A stretch of DNA of 64,000 nt from Liopterus haemorrhoidalis (GCA_963971575.1 OZ020625.1:186001-250000), one strand, 5' to 3'. Counted from the first letter of the stretch, positions 21,263-32,298 are shown. The notes: generated by a model from the sequence alone, not told the origin. Translations and numbers: made by a program.

Positions 21263-24200
21263 CTGGAAAAAACAGACTTGTCAAAACCACATCAGCGAGT
21301 TGGGGGGAGCATCAAGTACCTTAAGGCTAACCGCTGCCATCAGGGTGAACCACAGGTCACTCACGACCATCCCCAGAGCACGCAGAGAGCTCGGAAACAG
21401 TTCGGAAGTGACTACTATGGGCACGAGGCCCAGACCGTACTTAAAGGAGAGGCCGTAACCGAGTGTGGCAAGCAGGGGCAACCACTCCAGGCCCGCTGGC
21501 TTCAAGTAGAAGTACACAGAGATGATTAACAGGAAAATCGAAGACAGAATATAGGAAGATGTCAGCAAAATCTTTCGACCAAATCTAAAATCAAGCATCA
21601 GAAGTAGCAACGAACTCTTAACAGTCACAAAAACGTGCAGATCTACTAAAATAAAACATCATAACCTCAAATTTCTTAATTTAATTTTGTAAATGTATAT
21701 TTTTATTTTCAAAGGTTTCAATAAAGTTTTTTATTAACTTCACAACTTGTATTTTATTTTAAAATTATTCCCAAGACTTCCCAAACTGTTGAATGTAAGT
21801 AAATTTTTCCAAATCTTATTTGTTAAACTTTAAAAAATTGTTACTAGTTTTTTTAATACATAACTTGTGTTTAATTCCAAAAATATTCTTAATACTTCTT
21901 AAATTTTATAAAATATCTATGGATATTTCCAAAACACTGGTCTGTAAACAATTTTTCATTATAAATTTCAAAAAATTAAATTATTTACCCCTTATATCTC
22001 CGCAACCAGTCATGCACATGCGCAATGAGGTGACACGTATAAACAGGGGTAAATTTTTCAAATTAAACTATTACTAATCTGCTCCAAAGTATGTTTATAG
22101 GGCAATCAAATTCTGATAAATATTGAAAAAATATTTAAAAAATTCTTGATTGCGTAGTTTTTGAAATATTGTTATAAATAATTTATGTTAAAACGCCTGG
22201 TACGTATGCAACTCTTTATGACCGACTACATGATTAGCTGCCTAGCCACCAGGGGTAAAATAGTTTGAAATAATTTTAAATTGATTTAAATGTTTCGAGT
22301 ACTTTCCGGGAATGGAAAATTTGACAAATATTTTAAAAATATCCAGACTAGGAGTTTTGGAAAAGTTTGTTACTAGTTTTGAACTTATATAGATTATAAA
22401 ATTTACAAAGACAAGTAGGTAAATTTTGATATAATAGGGAAAAATTGCTAAGCGATATGACATCTGGTGGGATTTTAGGAACTACAGAAATAGACATTCT
22501 ATCGCGCTTTTTTTATAAAAAATGTTTGCAAAAAATATAATTGCATAAAAACAAGTATTAATATTGCAGCAAAATTATAAAAACCACCAGTAAACATTAA
22601 AATTCACGTTGTTTATATGTAACGAATGTCTATATTGAAGGTTCCAAGTATGCCACAATAGCGCTGCGGTCTTAAAATACTTCCCCTATATTATTTTAAC
22701 CAAGTTGAGAATATAGGAGCCGTTGTGAGTTAGATGTTGACAGATTAGTTGTTAACAAAATATTAAAATTTATTCTGGCGATAAATAATTTGTGTGTTGT
22801 ATAAAAATATTAAATGTAGTCAATGATTTACCTGTCGATGAGTATCGAGCCGATCACAGCGCTTATTAACATCGTAACACCGAATAGTACTGCTGCCATC
22901 TGGTCACTGACCAACCCCTCCCCATACACGGTGTTGCCCTCTTCGTAAACAATCCCCGGGGCAGAGCCCTCGCCGTGGCTTCTCCCTGCCATGATGGTCT
23001 GCACGTTCATCACTATGACGGAAGACGCAGCGAAATGTTGCCCAGAATTCAACACGGCCATGATTATGGAGGCCTTCCTCATAGCTGGCTCCACCACCAG
23101 GTCTAATAGTCGTCCTCTCTCGGACTCCTGACGCGAGACTGCCTTCGTAATTTCCTCCAACTCACCAGAAATATCACGTGCATATCGAAATGTTTGCAAC
23201 GATTTTTCAGCTTCAAGTATTTTGTTCTTTTTTAGAAGATAGTAAGGAGACTCTGGTTGCCATATAAACGTACAGATCTACCCCAAACAACAATATTATA
23301 ACCTAAAATTTCAACATGTTTTCTGAATTGTATACTTATACAAAGCTTTTAACATTGTAACTCATGAAAAATTGATGTAAACTTTACCAAACTATAAAAT
23401 AAAAGTCAATATTTCCAAAAAATTGCTCTTTCATTTGATTTTTCTGTCAAATTTAAAAAAAATACCCCTTATTATCCCGCAACCAGTCATGCAGATGTGC
23501 AATGTAATAAGAAAATCAGGGGTAAAATTTTCAAAATAAATTATTTTTAAACAGCACCAAAATACATACATAGAGCAATCGAAACCTATTAGAAAAGGAA
23601 AAAATATTTAAAAAATTCCCAGACTTGTAATTTTTAAAATATTTACAAAAATAATTTGTCAGAACATCTGATATTTATGTAACCCTGCATGACCGACTTT
23701 ATGTTTGTTTACTTGCCTACCAGAGGGATAACTATTATATAAAAATTATTTAAATCAATTCAAAATATATTTATATCACAATTGTAGAGAGGGATATCAG
23801 AGAAAAATATTTAAAAAATTCCTAGACTTGTAATTTAAAAAATATTTACAAAAATAATTTGTCAGAACGTCTGATACATATTTATGTAGTCTGTTCCAAA
23901 CGGTTAAGCGGAACTAGATTTTGCAATCTAGTTACTTTCATCGTTTAAATCGTGCCTTTCGGCCGTTTTGTTTAAGCTTTGTAAATCATACTTATAATAA
24001 ACATTTTTTAGTTAAGGTTAATATCATTTTAAAATGTCATTTTCTTTATATTTTGATTTTTTGTGTCATTCTTAATACAAATTTCCCATTAATTTATTTT
24101 TTTGTCATTAAAATATTTAATTTTGACATATATCATTCGTTTCCATGGTTTCATTGTTGGAATTTTAAATATTGACATCCCAACGTGAAAAATGAAATAA

Positions 24201-27200
24201 CCCAAGCAAGGTCCCTTCTCGTGACAACCTAAAAGAACTAAATTCCCATTTAGTTCCGCTTAACCGTTTGGTACATACTGTAACCCTGCATGAACGACTT
24301 TATGTTTGTTTACTTGCCTACCAGAGGGATAATTATAAAAATTATTTAAATCAATTCAAAATATATTTATATCACAATTGTAGAGAGGGATATCAGAGAA
24401 AAATATTTAAAAAATTCCTAGACTTGTAATTTTAAAAATATTTTGTGAATCCGCCAAAGTGGTTTATAACCCTGCTGAGCTGTTAACTGACAAACTGTCC
24501 GTTAGGGGTAAACAGTTTTAAATAATTTTAAGTTAATTAAAACAAATCCCTAGAGTTATTGGCGCATCATTATGGAAAATTATGTCATTTGTTCAGTTAA
24601 AAATCCAATTAACGTTTTTTAATTAAAAAAGTATATATTTCATACCATGGTGAGACAAATGGTGAATGCAACAGCGCTCGACGCCCAAATGGGGACATGT
24701 GGAACGAGTAGGTAGGACATTAGGACCCCACCAAGAGTCATGCATTGTATAAAAGTGCCCAAAAATCCCCTAATCTGGGGCTCGGCAATCTCCGCTATGT
24801 ACATGGGGACACACACAAACTGCAGATTCCCCCCGACACCCTGCAACAGTCTACAAACAAAAACACCACCATCAGAGAAGATATCTCGATCCAATTCCTC
24901 ACCCGAGTGATATAACGAAGATTGTCGTGAAGTCAGCAAAAATTGTGTTGATCAGTGTTATACAAGGTGTCTCAAAAGAAATTTTATATTTAGTGGATCG
25001 ATTAAAAAAAAAAGTAAGCCGTATATAGAAAAAATGTTTATTAATTATTAAAATACACTTTTTGGGGATTTATTTGTTAAAAATAATATCGTCTAAATGT
25101 AGACCCTCGCGTTCTCGGCACTCATTTAATCGAACAGTAAAATTACTTATGACGTCTCGGCAGGTGGACTCAGGGATGGCTGCCATTTCGTGACGGATAT
25201 TTTCTTTCAAATGCGCCAGTGAAGTCGGTTTATTGGCGTAAACTTCAGATTTAAGATAACCCCATAGGAAAAAGTCCATAGGGGTTAAATCTGGACTGCG
25301 TGGAGGCCAGTTTATGTCACCTCTCCGGGAGATCAATTTGCCGGAAAAAATTTCACGAACACGTGGCAGAGACATATTGGACGTGTGTGAAGTTGCTCCG
25401 TCCTGTTGGAACCATGTTCTTTGGTTATAGCCAGGAAAGTTTTGCAGTTCAGGTACCAAGAAGTTGTCTAACATCTCCACATAACGCTTTGAATTCACTG
25501 TAACTGCACGCCCCCTTTCGTCTTCAAAAAAGTAAGGGCCGATAATTCCTCGCGCCGACATCGCAGCACATACGGTCACTTTAGGCGAATGTAGGGGTTC
25601 CTGATGTTTGCGTTTCGGATTCGTTGCACTCCAGTAGCGGCAGTTCTGCTTATTTACATGGCCATTAAGATGAAAATGAGCTTCATCCGAAAACAAAATG
25701 TTGGTAAACGTTGAAAATCGCTCAATCACCTGATTTACGAAATTAAGCCTCTGACTGGCATCTTGGGGCTTTAATTCTTGCACCAATTGAATTTTGTAGG
25801 GGTGCAGCTTTAGGTCTTTGTGCATAATGCGATGTAATGATGATCTATGCACATTTAAAGCACTTGCGCGCTTCCGAATTGAAAGGTTCGGGTCGTCACG
25901 AACAGACTGATTAACATTCTCCACGTTTTCTACCGTTCTTGATGACCTAGGTCGCCCGGATTTTGATTTATCCAGCGTTGTACCAGTCTCTTCAAACTTT
26001 TTAACCCAATGTCGAGAGGAATGCTTGGCGCATCATTTAAGTGGCGAAAACCTCGAATACTGCAGAATTTTCTACGCGCTACAGTCGCCGAATCACCGTT
26101 TTTGTAAAACTGTCGCACGCATAACGCGCGGTCTGCTCCCGAGAAACGCTCCATAGCGACTAAATTCCCAAGAGCCAGGCTACCGATTGACATAACCCCC
26201 GCACCCCTCGGATACGTTGCGTTCACGCACTAAGCTAAATAAATATAAAATTTCTTTTGAGACACCTTGTATTTTCCCCTCGATATGAATGTTTTAATTA
26301 AGAAGAAAAAAAAAGAATAATTATGTCCGAACTTATGTAACATCAATTAGATGATCCCTAACCTTGTAGAATAATCTCACCTGGCGACATAGAGCTGCCA
26401 GACATTATTGGCCGAGCCAATGAGTGTCCATGCGATGGCTCCGATACAAGCGGCGACCAAGATGGACCTTTTGCGACCGATTGCGTCCGCCAGGAAGCAG
26501 GTCAAGGGGAGGGAGAAAACTCCGCCGAGCACGTAGGTAGTCTCGAGCCAGTAGGGGCCATCCTCGGTCTCCCCCAAGGCCACTGGAGACCTGGAGCTGT
26601 CCAACAGAAGAGGTATCGCAGGAGAAGACCAGCCGTATTCCATCCCATTACCAATATTAGATATTGTAGCTGAAATTAACGTTTCAGGATACTATAGGTA
26701 CGCATCTAGTAAGTGATGTAAGCCTGCATGTTGAGCTTTTGCTTTTTAGAAGAAATAATTTTGATTTTTTAAACATATTTTTTCAAAATTTCAAAAAATT
26801 CTATCTTGAAAACTATAAAAGATAGAGACTTGCGGCTTAAATTTTTGAAAACCCTTGTGCCTTGTTTAGTCTAGACAAAAATAAGGCCTTCAATATTAAA
26901 TTTTTTGAATTAATATGACTGGTTAAACTAAACTCTTGAAAATGCGGATCCCCGGTAATACCAGGTCTACAAGTATGAAATGCGGATTTTTTTCAAAATT
27001 GCCGCGCAAACAGAGTGTATAGTTCAAAGTTTCAACACATATGGCGTTTTGTTAAGTTATCATTAAATGTCAATGTATAGGTTATAATTTGAAAAGTGAT
27101 CATATAGTTTTGTTTTACTGTGTTAAAAATATAAAATTTTGTGCCAAATAAAGAGCATTCGCGGGCAGTACTACTGTTTTGTTTTCATTTGAAAAAAACT

Positions 27201-28781
27201 GCTGCTGAATCATACCGACTGCTTCGAGAAGCTTATGATGAATATGCTCCATCGCAAGATACGTGTGAACGATGGTTTCGACGTTTCAAAAGTGGTGACT
27301 TTGATCTTACAAAGAACATGGAAAACCTCCAAAAAAATATGAAGATACAAAATTGGAAACATTGCTACAGGAAGACGATAGTCAATCACAAAAACAACTA
27401 GCAGAGCAGTTAGGCGTTAGTCAACAAGTTGTTTCCAATCGTCTACAAGAGATGGGTAAGATCCAGAAAGTCGGCAGATGGGTTCCACATGCATTGAATG
27501 AGAGGCAGATGGAAAAACGCAAAAATAGTTGTGAAATATTGCTTGCACGATACAAAAGAAAGTCTTTTTTGCATCGTATCATTACTGGCGATGAAAAATG
27601 GATTTATTTTGAAAATCCCAAACTTAAAAAATCATGGGTGAACCCAGGCTCACCATCCACATCAACTGCAAGACCGAATCGCTTTGGCAAAAAGCCAATG
27701 CTCTGTACTTGATGGGACCAAAAGGGTGTGGTCTATTATGAATTGTTAAAACCTGGTGAAACAGTTAATACCCAACGCTACCAACAACTGATCAAATTGA
27801 ACCATTCGCTGCTCATAAAACGACCAGAATACGAAAGAAGACAGCACAAGGTAATCTTTCTTCACGATAACGGTCCATCACATAAGGAAATAACAGTTTG
27901 CAACACATTGGAGGCACTCAAGTGGGAAGTGCTACCCCATGCCGCTTACTCACCAGACTTGGCCCCTTCAGATTACCACTTGTTCGCATCGATGGGTCAC
28001 GCACTTACCGAGCAGCACTTTTGTTCATATGAAAATGTGAAAGAATGGCTAGATGAATGGTTTGCGGGGAAAGGGGAAGAGTTCTACTGGCGAGGTATTC
28101 ACAAATTGCCTGAAAGATGGGAAAAATGCATAACTTCTAATGGAGCATACTTTGAATAAATAAACTTTTACTGTTCTTTTGAGTTTATGTGTTTCATACT
28201 TGTAGACCTGGTAGCTACGCGGGCCCCCAGAGATCCGCGTACCACAGTTTAAGAACCGCTGGCCTATAGCTAAAGTTGACTCTAAATAACCTCGAAAATA
28301 GAAATAAACAAATAACAGAAATTTGTGTAAACGACCTGTTTTGTTCTAAATATTTTAACAAAAATTACCTAATCTTACTTTAAATATTTGTTCAATTTAA
28401 TAACTTCGTTACAATTAACAAAGAAAAAATTAATTAAAAAAATACCAATAAAATACTGTTCAGTTTCAGATGCCTAATTTCCCAATAAATATTCGTTACT
28501 CAATTTTTTAAACCATATTTTTGATCGTTCTAAAACCTCGAAAAAAAAAGTTTAAAAATTTAGCAAAAAATTATTATAATTAAAAACGACAAAATTAAAT
28601 TGTTAATGATAAATAAGTAAAAAAGTAAATTTAAGCCCAATTTTATTAAGCTAATACCCCTAAAAATAATAGTCACCAGATTTTTTAAATTTTGTAGTCT
28701 CAAAAAAAAAAAATCAAAAACAAACAAACCTGTGAATACAGCTAAGAACTGAGTCAAATAAGGCCTTACACTGGTGAACAT
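21098..28781 (-). CDS. gene B: Tret1-like MFS sugar transporter, 6 exons, 473 aa
   Basis: The coding sequence joins 28730-28781, 26381-26669, 24646-24850, 22832-23277, 21320-21584 and 21098-21262 on the minus strand: 1,422 nt, 473 codons plus stop, all GT-AG. It is a twelve-helix SLC2/Tret1-type facilitator, predicted to carry hexose or trehalose at the plasma membrane. Signatures in order: DAIGRKR at 79-85, PMYIAE at 129-134, PESP at 190-193, QHFAASS at 262-268 (TM7 sugar-site region), DRFGRK at 330-335, ELFP at 392-395, PETNGLT at 453-459. Numbering equals that of gene A up to TM7. The extracellular loop after TM7 (about 278-308) is longer and Gly/Glu-rich. The TM7 motif has lost the usual Gly and Asn, so transport activity or specificity may be changed. 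Exon 4 is the least certain at its 5' edge (TAG|ATC acceptor). Two mariners sit in its introns without touching splice sites. Confidence 0.92.
21320..21584 (-). CDS. gene B exon 5 (aa 331-419)
   Basis: It completes DRFGRK and carries TM9 to TM11 with KYGLGLVPI at 379-387 and ELFP at 392-395. The donor GTACTT follows Lys419. Confidence 0.93.
21984..22050. repeat. short palindromic TTTACCCCTTA cassette, gene B intron 4
   Basis: About 67 bases run from TTTACCCCTTA to AGGGGTAAA with CCGCAACCAGTCATGCA inside. A close relative lies at 23460-23526 in intron 3, and looser relatives at 36276, 44641 and 48776. Confidence 0.5.
22832..23277 (-). CDS. gene B exon 4 (aa 183-330)
   Basis: It encodes the end of TM6, PESP at 190-193, the charged central loop, TM7 (QHFAASS) and TM8. 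The frame is open back to a TAG acceptor at 23278-23280, which joins exon 3 in phase 0 and restores the TFIWQPESPYY segment. It ends with AG of Arg331 before GTAAAT. Confidence 0.88.
23460..23526. repeat. short palindromic TTTACCCCTTA cassette, gene B intron 3
   Basis: It shares the core CGCAACCAGTCATGCA and the terminal AGGGGTAAA with the cassette at 21984-22050. The flanking AT-rich sequence is also similar, which suggests a duplication that spanned exon 4. Confidence 0.5.
23618..24440. repeat. tandem duplication in gene B intron 3, second unit split by a MITE
   Basis: The block from ATTTACAAAAATAATTTGTCAG to GGGATATCAGAGAAAAATATT is present twice. In the first unit TTATGTAACCCTGCATG is continuous. 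In the second a family B MITE sits at its TA. Confidence 0.75.
23889..24280 (+). mobile_element. family B MITE, copy 2
   Basis: It runs from GTCTGTTCCAAACGGTTAAG to CCGTTTGGTACATACTG between TA dinucleotides. It matches the 15109-15518 copy in opposite orientation. The frame at 23921-24175 is the translation of the MITE, repeated in the other copies, and not a gene. Confidence 0.8.
24646..24850 (-). CDS. gene B exon 3 (aa 114-182)
   Basis: It covers TM4 and TM5 and the start of TM6, with PMYIAE at 129-134 and RGF at 141-143. The acceptor is TTTGTAG and the donor GTATGA, after Met182 in phase 0. Confidence 0.93.
24963..26269 (-). mobile_element. DD41D-type mariner (rosa-like), near full length, in gene B intron 2
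   Basis: Inverted repeats CAAGGTGTCTCAAAAGAAAT bound 1,307 bp, flanked by TA on both sides. The transposase lies inside on the minus strand (25070-26154). A 5'-truncated second copy is at 40918-41864. Confidence 0.88.
25070..26154 (-). pseudogene. DD41D mariner transposase with one frameshift
   Basis: The frame starts with MERFSGADRALCVRQF and a helix-turn-helix region, shifts by one base near 26015-26030, then continues open to the stop. The catalytic triad is present: Asp in LFSDEAHFH, Asp in QQDGATSH and Asp in DLTPMDFF, with 41 residues between the last two by my count. That spacing is the DD41D class, not the DD34D of classic mariners. The GRPR linker precedes the catalytic core. The last 284 codons are uninterrupted. 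Activity is unlikely because of the frameshift. Confidence 0.82.
26381..26669 (-). CDS. gene B exon 2 (aa 18-113)
   Basis: It follows a TTTCAG acceptor and covers TM1 to TM3, with YGWSSP at 29-34 and the DAIGRKR loop at 79-85. It ends in two bases of Arg114 before GTGAGA. Confidence 0.94.
26961..28211 (+). mobile_element. Mos1-like (mauritiana-type) mariner, 1,251 bp, in gene B intron 1
   Basis: Inverted repeats beginning CCAGGTCTACAAGTATGAAA are flanked by TA. The length is close to the 1.3 kb of complete mariners. It carries a broken transposase and lies inside the remains of a hAT element, whose end follows at 28212-28261. Confidence 0.88.
27141..28159 (+). pseudogene. Mos1-like mariner transposase, broken in three frames
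   Basis: The N-terminus (NKEHSRAVLLFCFHLKKTA) and the paired-domain-like region are followed by a small deletion near 27310 that shifts the frame. A second break follows MLCT at about 27712. All three catalytic aspartates are still readable: TGDEKW, HDNGPSH and DLAPSDYH, the DD34D arrangement. The product ends in NGAYFE. It is much like Mos1 in motif content and length once the breaks are allowed for. Confidence 0.85.
28212..28261 (-). mobile_element. hAT element end next to the mariner
   Basis: Reversed, this reads CAGCGGTTCTTAAACTGTGG and on to GCGGATCTCTGGGGG, a typical hAT MITE end. The partner half, ATGCGGATCCCCGG, is just left of the mariner at about 26942-26956, so the mariner appears to have jumped into it. 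Confidence 0.45.
28730..28781 (-). CDS. gene B exon 1 (aa 1-17)
   Basis: It encodes MFTSVRPYLTQFLAVFT and one base of Ala18, then the donor GTTTGT. Exon 1 of gene A ends at the homologous residue and phase. Confidence 0.88.
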
Positions 28782-28840
28782 AATGCGGAGACTGAACCAG
28801 CAAAGTGTGAGATAACCAGACGGGCCTTATCAACGAATTT
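28782..28840 (-). promoter_or_regulatory. gene B initiator region
   Basis: On the minus strand TTCAGTC (an insect initiator match, TCAGTC at 28790-28795) lies nine to fourteen bases upstream of the ATG. No TATA box is evident. A start there would give an extremely short 5' UTR, as also suggested for gene A. Confidence 0.35.
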
Positions 28841-29309
28841 TTAAACTCTCGTGTACAGGAGGCTTAACTGAACAAATAAAATTCAACGCCAAGTACTACC
28901 GACTAAAATGAGAGGAAATTTAAAATTTTCCACATAATTTAATTCAACATTATTTATAACAAACATAAAAAAGCCAAAACAAGTATCGAGTGAATAAATA
29001 AAATAAATTTACATATTTCTTGCGTCTGGAGTCGAATAAAAAATACACGAGCTGTACCACCTTGTAATATTCAGGTATTGTTACGTCACGCATACTCAAT
29101 ATACACAAATACCAACACCAACAAAATAAAATTGAAAAATAAAAAAAAATTTTAATAATTTTTTTTTAATAATATATTGTCACTTTTTTTGCAACATAGC
29201 TTAGACTTGTATCCTCGCTTTGTTTTAATTGCCACATCTTTCCAGATGTCTTCTATATCAATGTTTTTAACTCCAAAACTAATGCCGGGTTTACATTGGT
29301 AGAGTAAAA
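28841..29309. other. upstream flank of gene B, nothing recognised
   Basis: AT-rich sequence without splice-flanked coding segments, clear element ends or conserved motifs. Confidence 0.4.
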
Positions 29310-29457
29310 GAACTATGGTCTATTTCAAAGTAGAAAAATGTGTGTAAGAAGATAGGAGCTGTTTGTCCTTGCTTCGGATTGGTTTAGATCGTCATCCCTA
29401 TTACACTGTTAAAATATTGTTTTTAGTCCAAGTTGACAGATGTTCAGTGTCGTACAT
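29310..29457. repeat. segmental duplicate, empty-site copy
   Basis: It runs from CTATGGTCTATTTCAAAG to GTTCAGTGTCGTACATT and matches 30207-30308 plus 30752-30800. In this copy CTGTTAAAATATTG is uninterrupted. Confidence 0.85.
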
Positions 29458-29459
29458 TA

Positions 29460-29678
29460 AGACACAAAATACAAATTTCCCATTTATTTATTTATTTTTT
29501 TATTAAAATATGTAAAAAAATAATTTAATGTCATTCGTTTCCATGGTTTCATTGTTGGAATTTTAAATTTTGACATTCCAACGTGAAAAATTAAATAACC
29601 CAAGCAAGGTCCCTTCTCGTGACAACCTAAAAGAACGAAATTCCCATTTAGTTCCGCCTAACCGTTTGGAACAGACTG
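29460..29678 (+). mobile_element. family B MITE, left-truncated copy 3
   Basis: Only the right part is present, ending in CCGTTTGGAACAGACTG and TA. The sequence matches the other family B copies. Confidence 0.75.
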
Positions 29679-29679
29679 T

Positions 29680-30206
29680 ATGTTCTATAACTGCAACATC
29701 TGTATTTATTTCCTCTCGATTAAAACTTAATTCAAAATGTTATTCAGCGCCATGTTGGATGATTTTATGAGTATAATGCGGTCACTCTAAACAGAGACCG
29801 CAGTAGTTCAGTTTAGTTGTCAAGATAACCACATGTCCAGTGCACCTGTCTCTATATATTCCATTTAAAATGATTCAAAGCCATTTGCTACAATCAATAA
29901 CCGAACAGGCCACGTACCATCGTGTGTGTCCCGTATCGTTGACCGCCCAAATAATGCCCCCCCCCCCCTCACACCGTCTTAGATGTTGCAGGGTTTTTAT
30001 TTTGTTCCTGAAGATTTAATATAGCCGCATTCTCTAAGTCTGCTAATTCAGAGTTAATTTATTTGAACTGGTCACGAAACAGCCTCAAGGAAAATTAAGT
30101 ATTTTCCTGAATTGAAATGTTAACGGCTTTTCCTGGACAATATGTCCTGCACACTGGCAGGATCAAAGACAGGACCGAATACCAGACCCTCCCTCAAACA
30201 AAATCA
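29680..30206. other. unassigned sequence
   Basis: Moderately AT-rich DNA with a C run at 29957. No gene or element terminus recognised. Confidence 0.35.
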
Positions 30207-30810
30207 GGATCTATGGTCTATTTCAAAGTAGAAAAATGTGTGTAAGAAGATAGCTGTTTGTCCTTGCTTCGGATTGGTTTAGATCGTCATCCCTATTACT
30301 GTTAAAATCAGGGCTTCGAACCGGAACTGTACCGAAAAAAAATATCGGTTTATTTCGGTTCAGATAATGTTTATGAGTGAATATAAAATACATTTTATTT
30401 AAGATTATTTTTTAAACTGATGAGCAGAAAAAAATCGTAGTTCGTAATTTTTTAACTAAGTAAAAAAAAATGCGCTTCTATTATTTCGGGGGAAGGGGGT
30501 TGAACGCCCAGAACCCCCCCCCCCCCCCGGGTAGCGATCTTGGTATGATTATCACAGAATAAGGAATAAAATGTTCTTCCAAATTATACTACAAAATAAA
30601 TTTCTAATACAAATAAGAGCATTTAAAAATTTATCACTCGGAACTGAACCGAAAACCGAAAAAAACGAAAACCGGAACCGAACCGATATATATTTTTTTA
30701 ATTGAACCGGAACGAAAACCGAAACGAAAAAAATAACGGTTCGAATCCCTGGTTAAAATATTGTTTTTAGTCCAAGTTGACAGTTCAGTGTCGTACATTG
30801 GAAATATATA
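30207..30810. repeat. segmental duplicate, filled-site copy
   Basis: This is the same sequence as 29310-29457, but split at GTTAAAAT by a 443-bp hAT MITE. Confidence 0.85.
30309..30751. mobile_element. hAT MITE with perfect 8-bp target duplication
   Basis: It starts CAGGGCTTCGAACCG and ends CGGTTCGAATCCCTG, with GTTAAAAT directly on both sides (30301-30308 and 30752-30759). The interior is rich in AACCGAAA repeats and non-coding. A 5'-truncated copy is at 48360-48611. Confidence 0.9.
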
Positions 30811-32296
30811 TTATTTATATTATTTAATTTTTTTCATTTTGTTATTATTTACATATTTAGACTTTTATTTATATTCTTGGCGTAGATTTTATGGAGAAAA
30901 TTCTCCATGTAATTTGTTTTTACGCAGTTATATATTTTTTAGGTTATCTGACATATAAATATTTTTTGACACTTGACAATTGACAGATCAAGAGAGGACT
31001 AATGTGAGGCCAAAAGACAGCCCAGCTGATTGTGCCCAAAGAAGAAGTTATTGATATAATTTTTAGACCTTCATATTTCATATATTTTTAATTTTCATTT
31101 ACAATAATTATTTAAATAAGAAACTTTAGCTCTGAAGATATATTGTTTGTTTTATTGTTTTATTTAAACTCTTTTGTTATCTGTCTCATTTTGTAATACG
31201 AAACTAACAGTAACAGTTCATTTTTTATGTTGTATATTGACAATACATTTATAATATTGTCATAGTATTGGTTCACACGGTTACGCCAAAGTCTGTTTAC
31301 ACCACAACAGTCACCAAAGTAACCAGATCTAGTTTCGTATTACAAATTGAGACAGATTATAGCTAAATCTCTTATTATATATAGTAAATAATTTTTTAAA
31401 TTAATATTTTTTTAACTTTTTCAAATTTCCCATTAAACTGAATTTATGTCGTATAAATAACGTAAGTGTATTATCTGCCTTGTTTATTTCAATATCTTAT
31501 TAACCTTTTTTAAATTAAAAAAAAAATCACTTGCTAACCCAGTTACTACGCCCATGCCCTAGTTGCAACTTATTTTAAATTTCCCGCTATACTGTATTTG
31601 TCCAGTGTAAATCGTACTCGGTTCGCAGCGCTATCTACTTTTTTTTTAATTTGAAATTGACCATAGAAATTTGGATACAACCAACTTGTTATTGAAAAGC
31701 GACATTTCCACACTGAAATCGAAGGAAATATGATTGACGACAGTAGTACTTAGCCATCATTTTGCACATAGTATAAAACGTGATTTTAACAAATCACGTT
31801 TTGAATGTTATCTCCTGAATTTTGTCGAAGATCAATTTTAGTGTTTCGAATTGTAAACTAAAATCAAAGCTGACCCGTAAATTCCAGTTTTCCCGTCTGT
31901 TCCTAGTTTATGGCTGTTTCTGGTTTCTTTTATTTCGTGGCCAGTTGCAAAGACACAAAAAACAAAATAAACGACTCTCTATAAACAAGCCAGGATTTAC
32001 ACAGAAAAAAAAACATCAAACACTGTCAACCGTTTGTCAAACAAAAAAATTAGATAAAAAATAAAATATTGAAATTAAAATGAAAAATAAATTAAAATGT
32101 AAATAGAAATAATCTCATAAAGAATTTCGTTTGAGCGATTTTGGGCCACATGCAGTACTCAACATGTTTTCTTATTTTTAAACCTGCCCCCAAAAATTAG
32201 ATTTGTAAAAAATTTACTTTCAAAAATGAAATTTTATTCGTTAGTCACGACGTATCAAAAGCTTTTATCAGATAAACCAAACAAAATTTAAAAAAA
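30811..32296. other. unassigned AT-rich DNA
   Basis: No gene, inverted-repeat ends or tandem repeats stand out. TACCAGATCTAGTTTCGTATTAC and CATTTTGTAATACGAAACTA form a short inverted pair at about 31190 and 31325, possibly a degraded element. Confidence 0.3.
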
Positions 32297-32298
32297 AT

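Noticed and set aside
23921..24175. Repeated frame starting MQSSYFHRLNRAFRPF, seen in three places
   Set aside because: It is the translation of the family B MITE near its end. Identity between copies reflects the element, and no domain is present.
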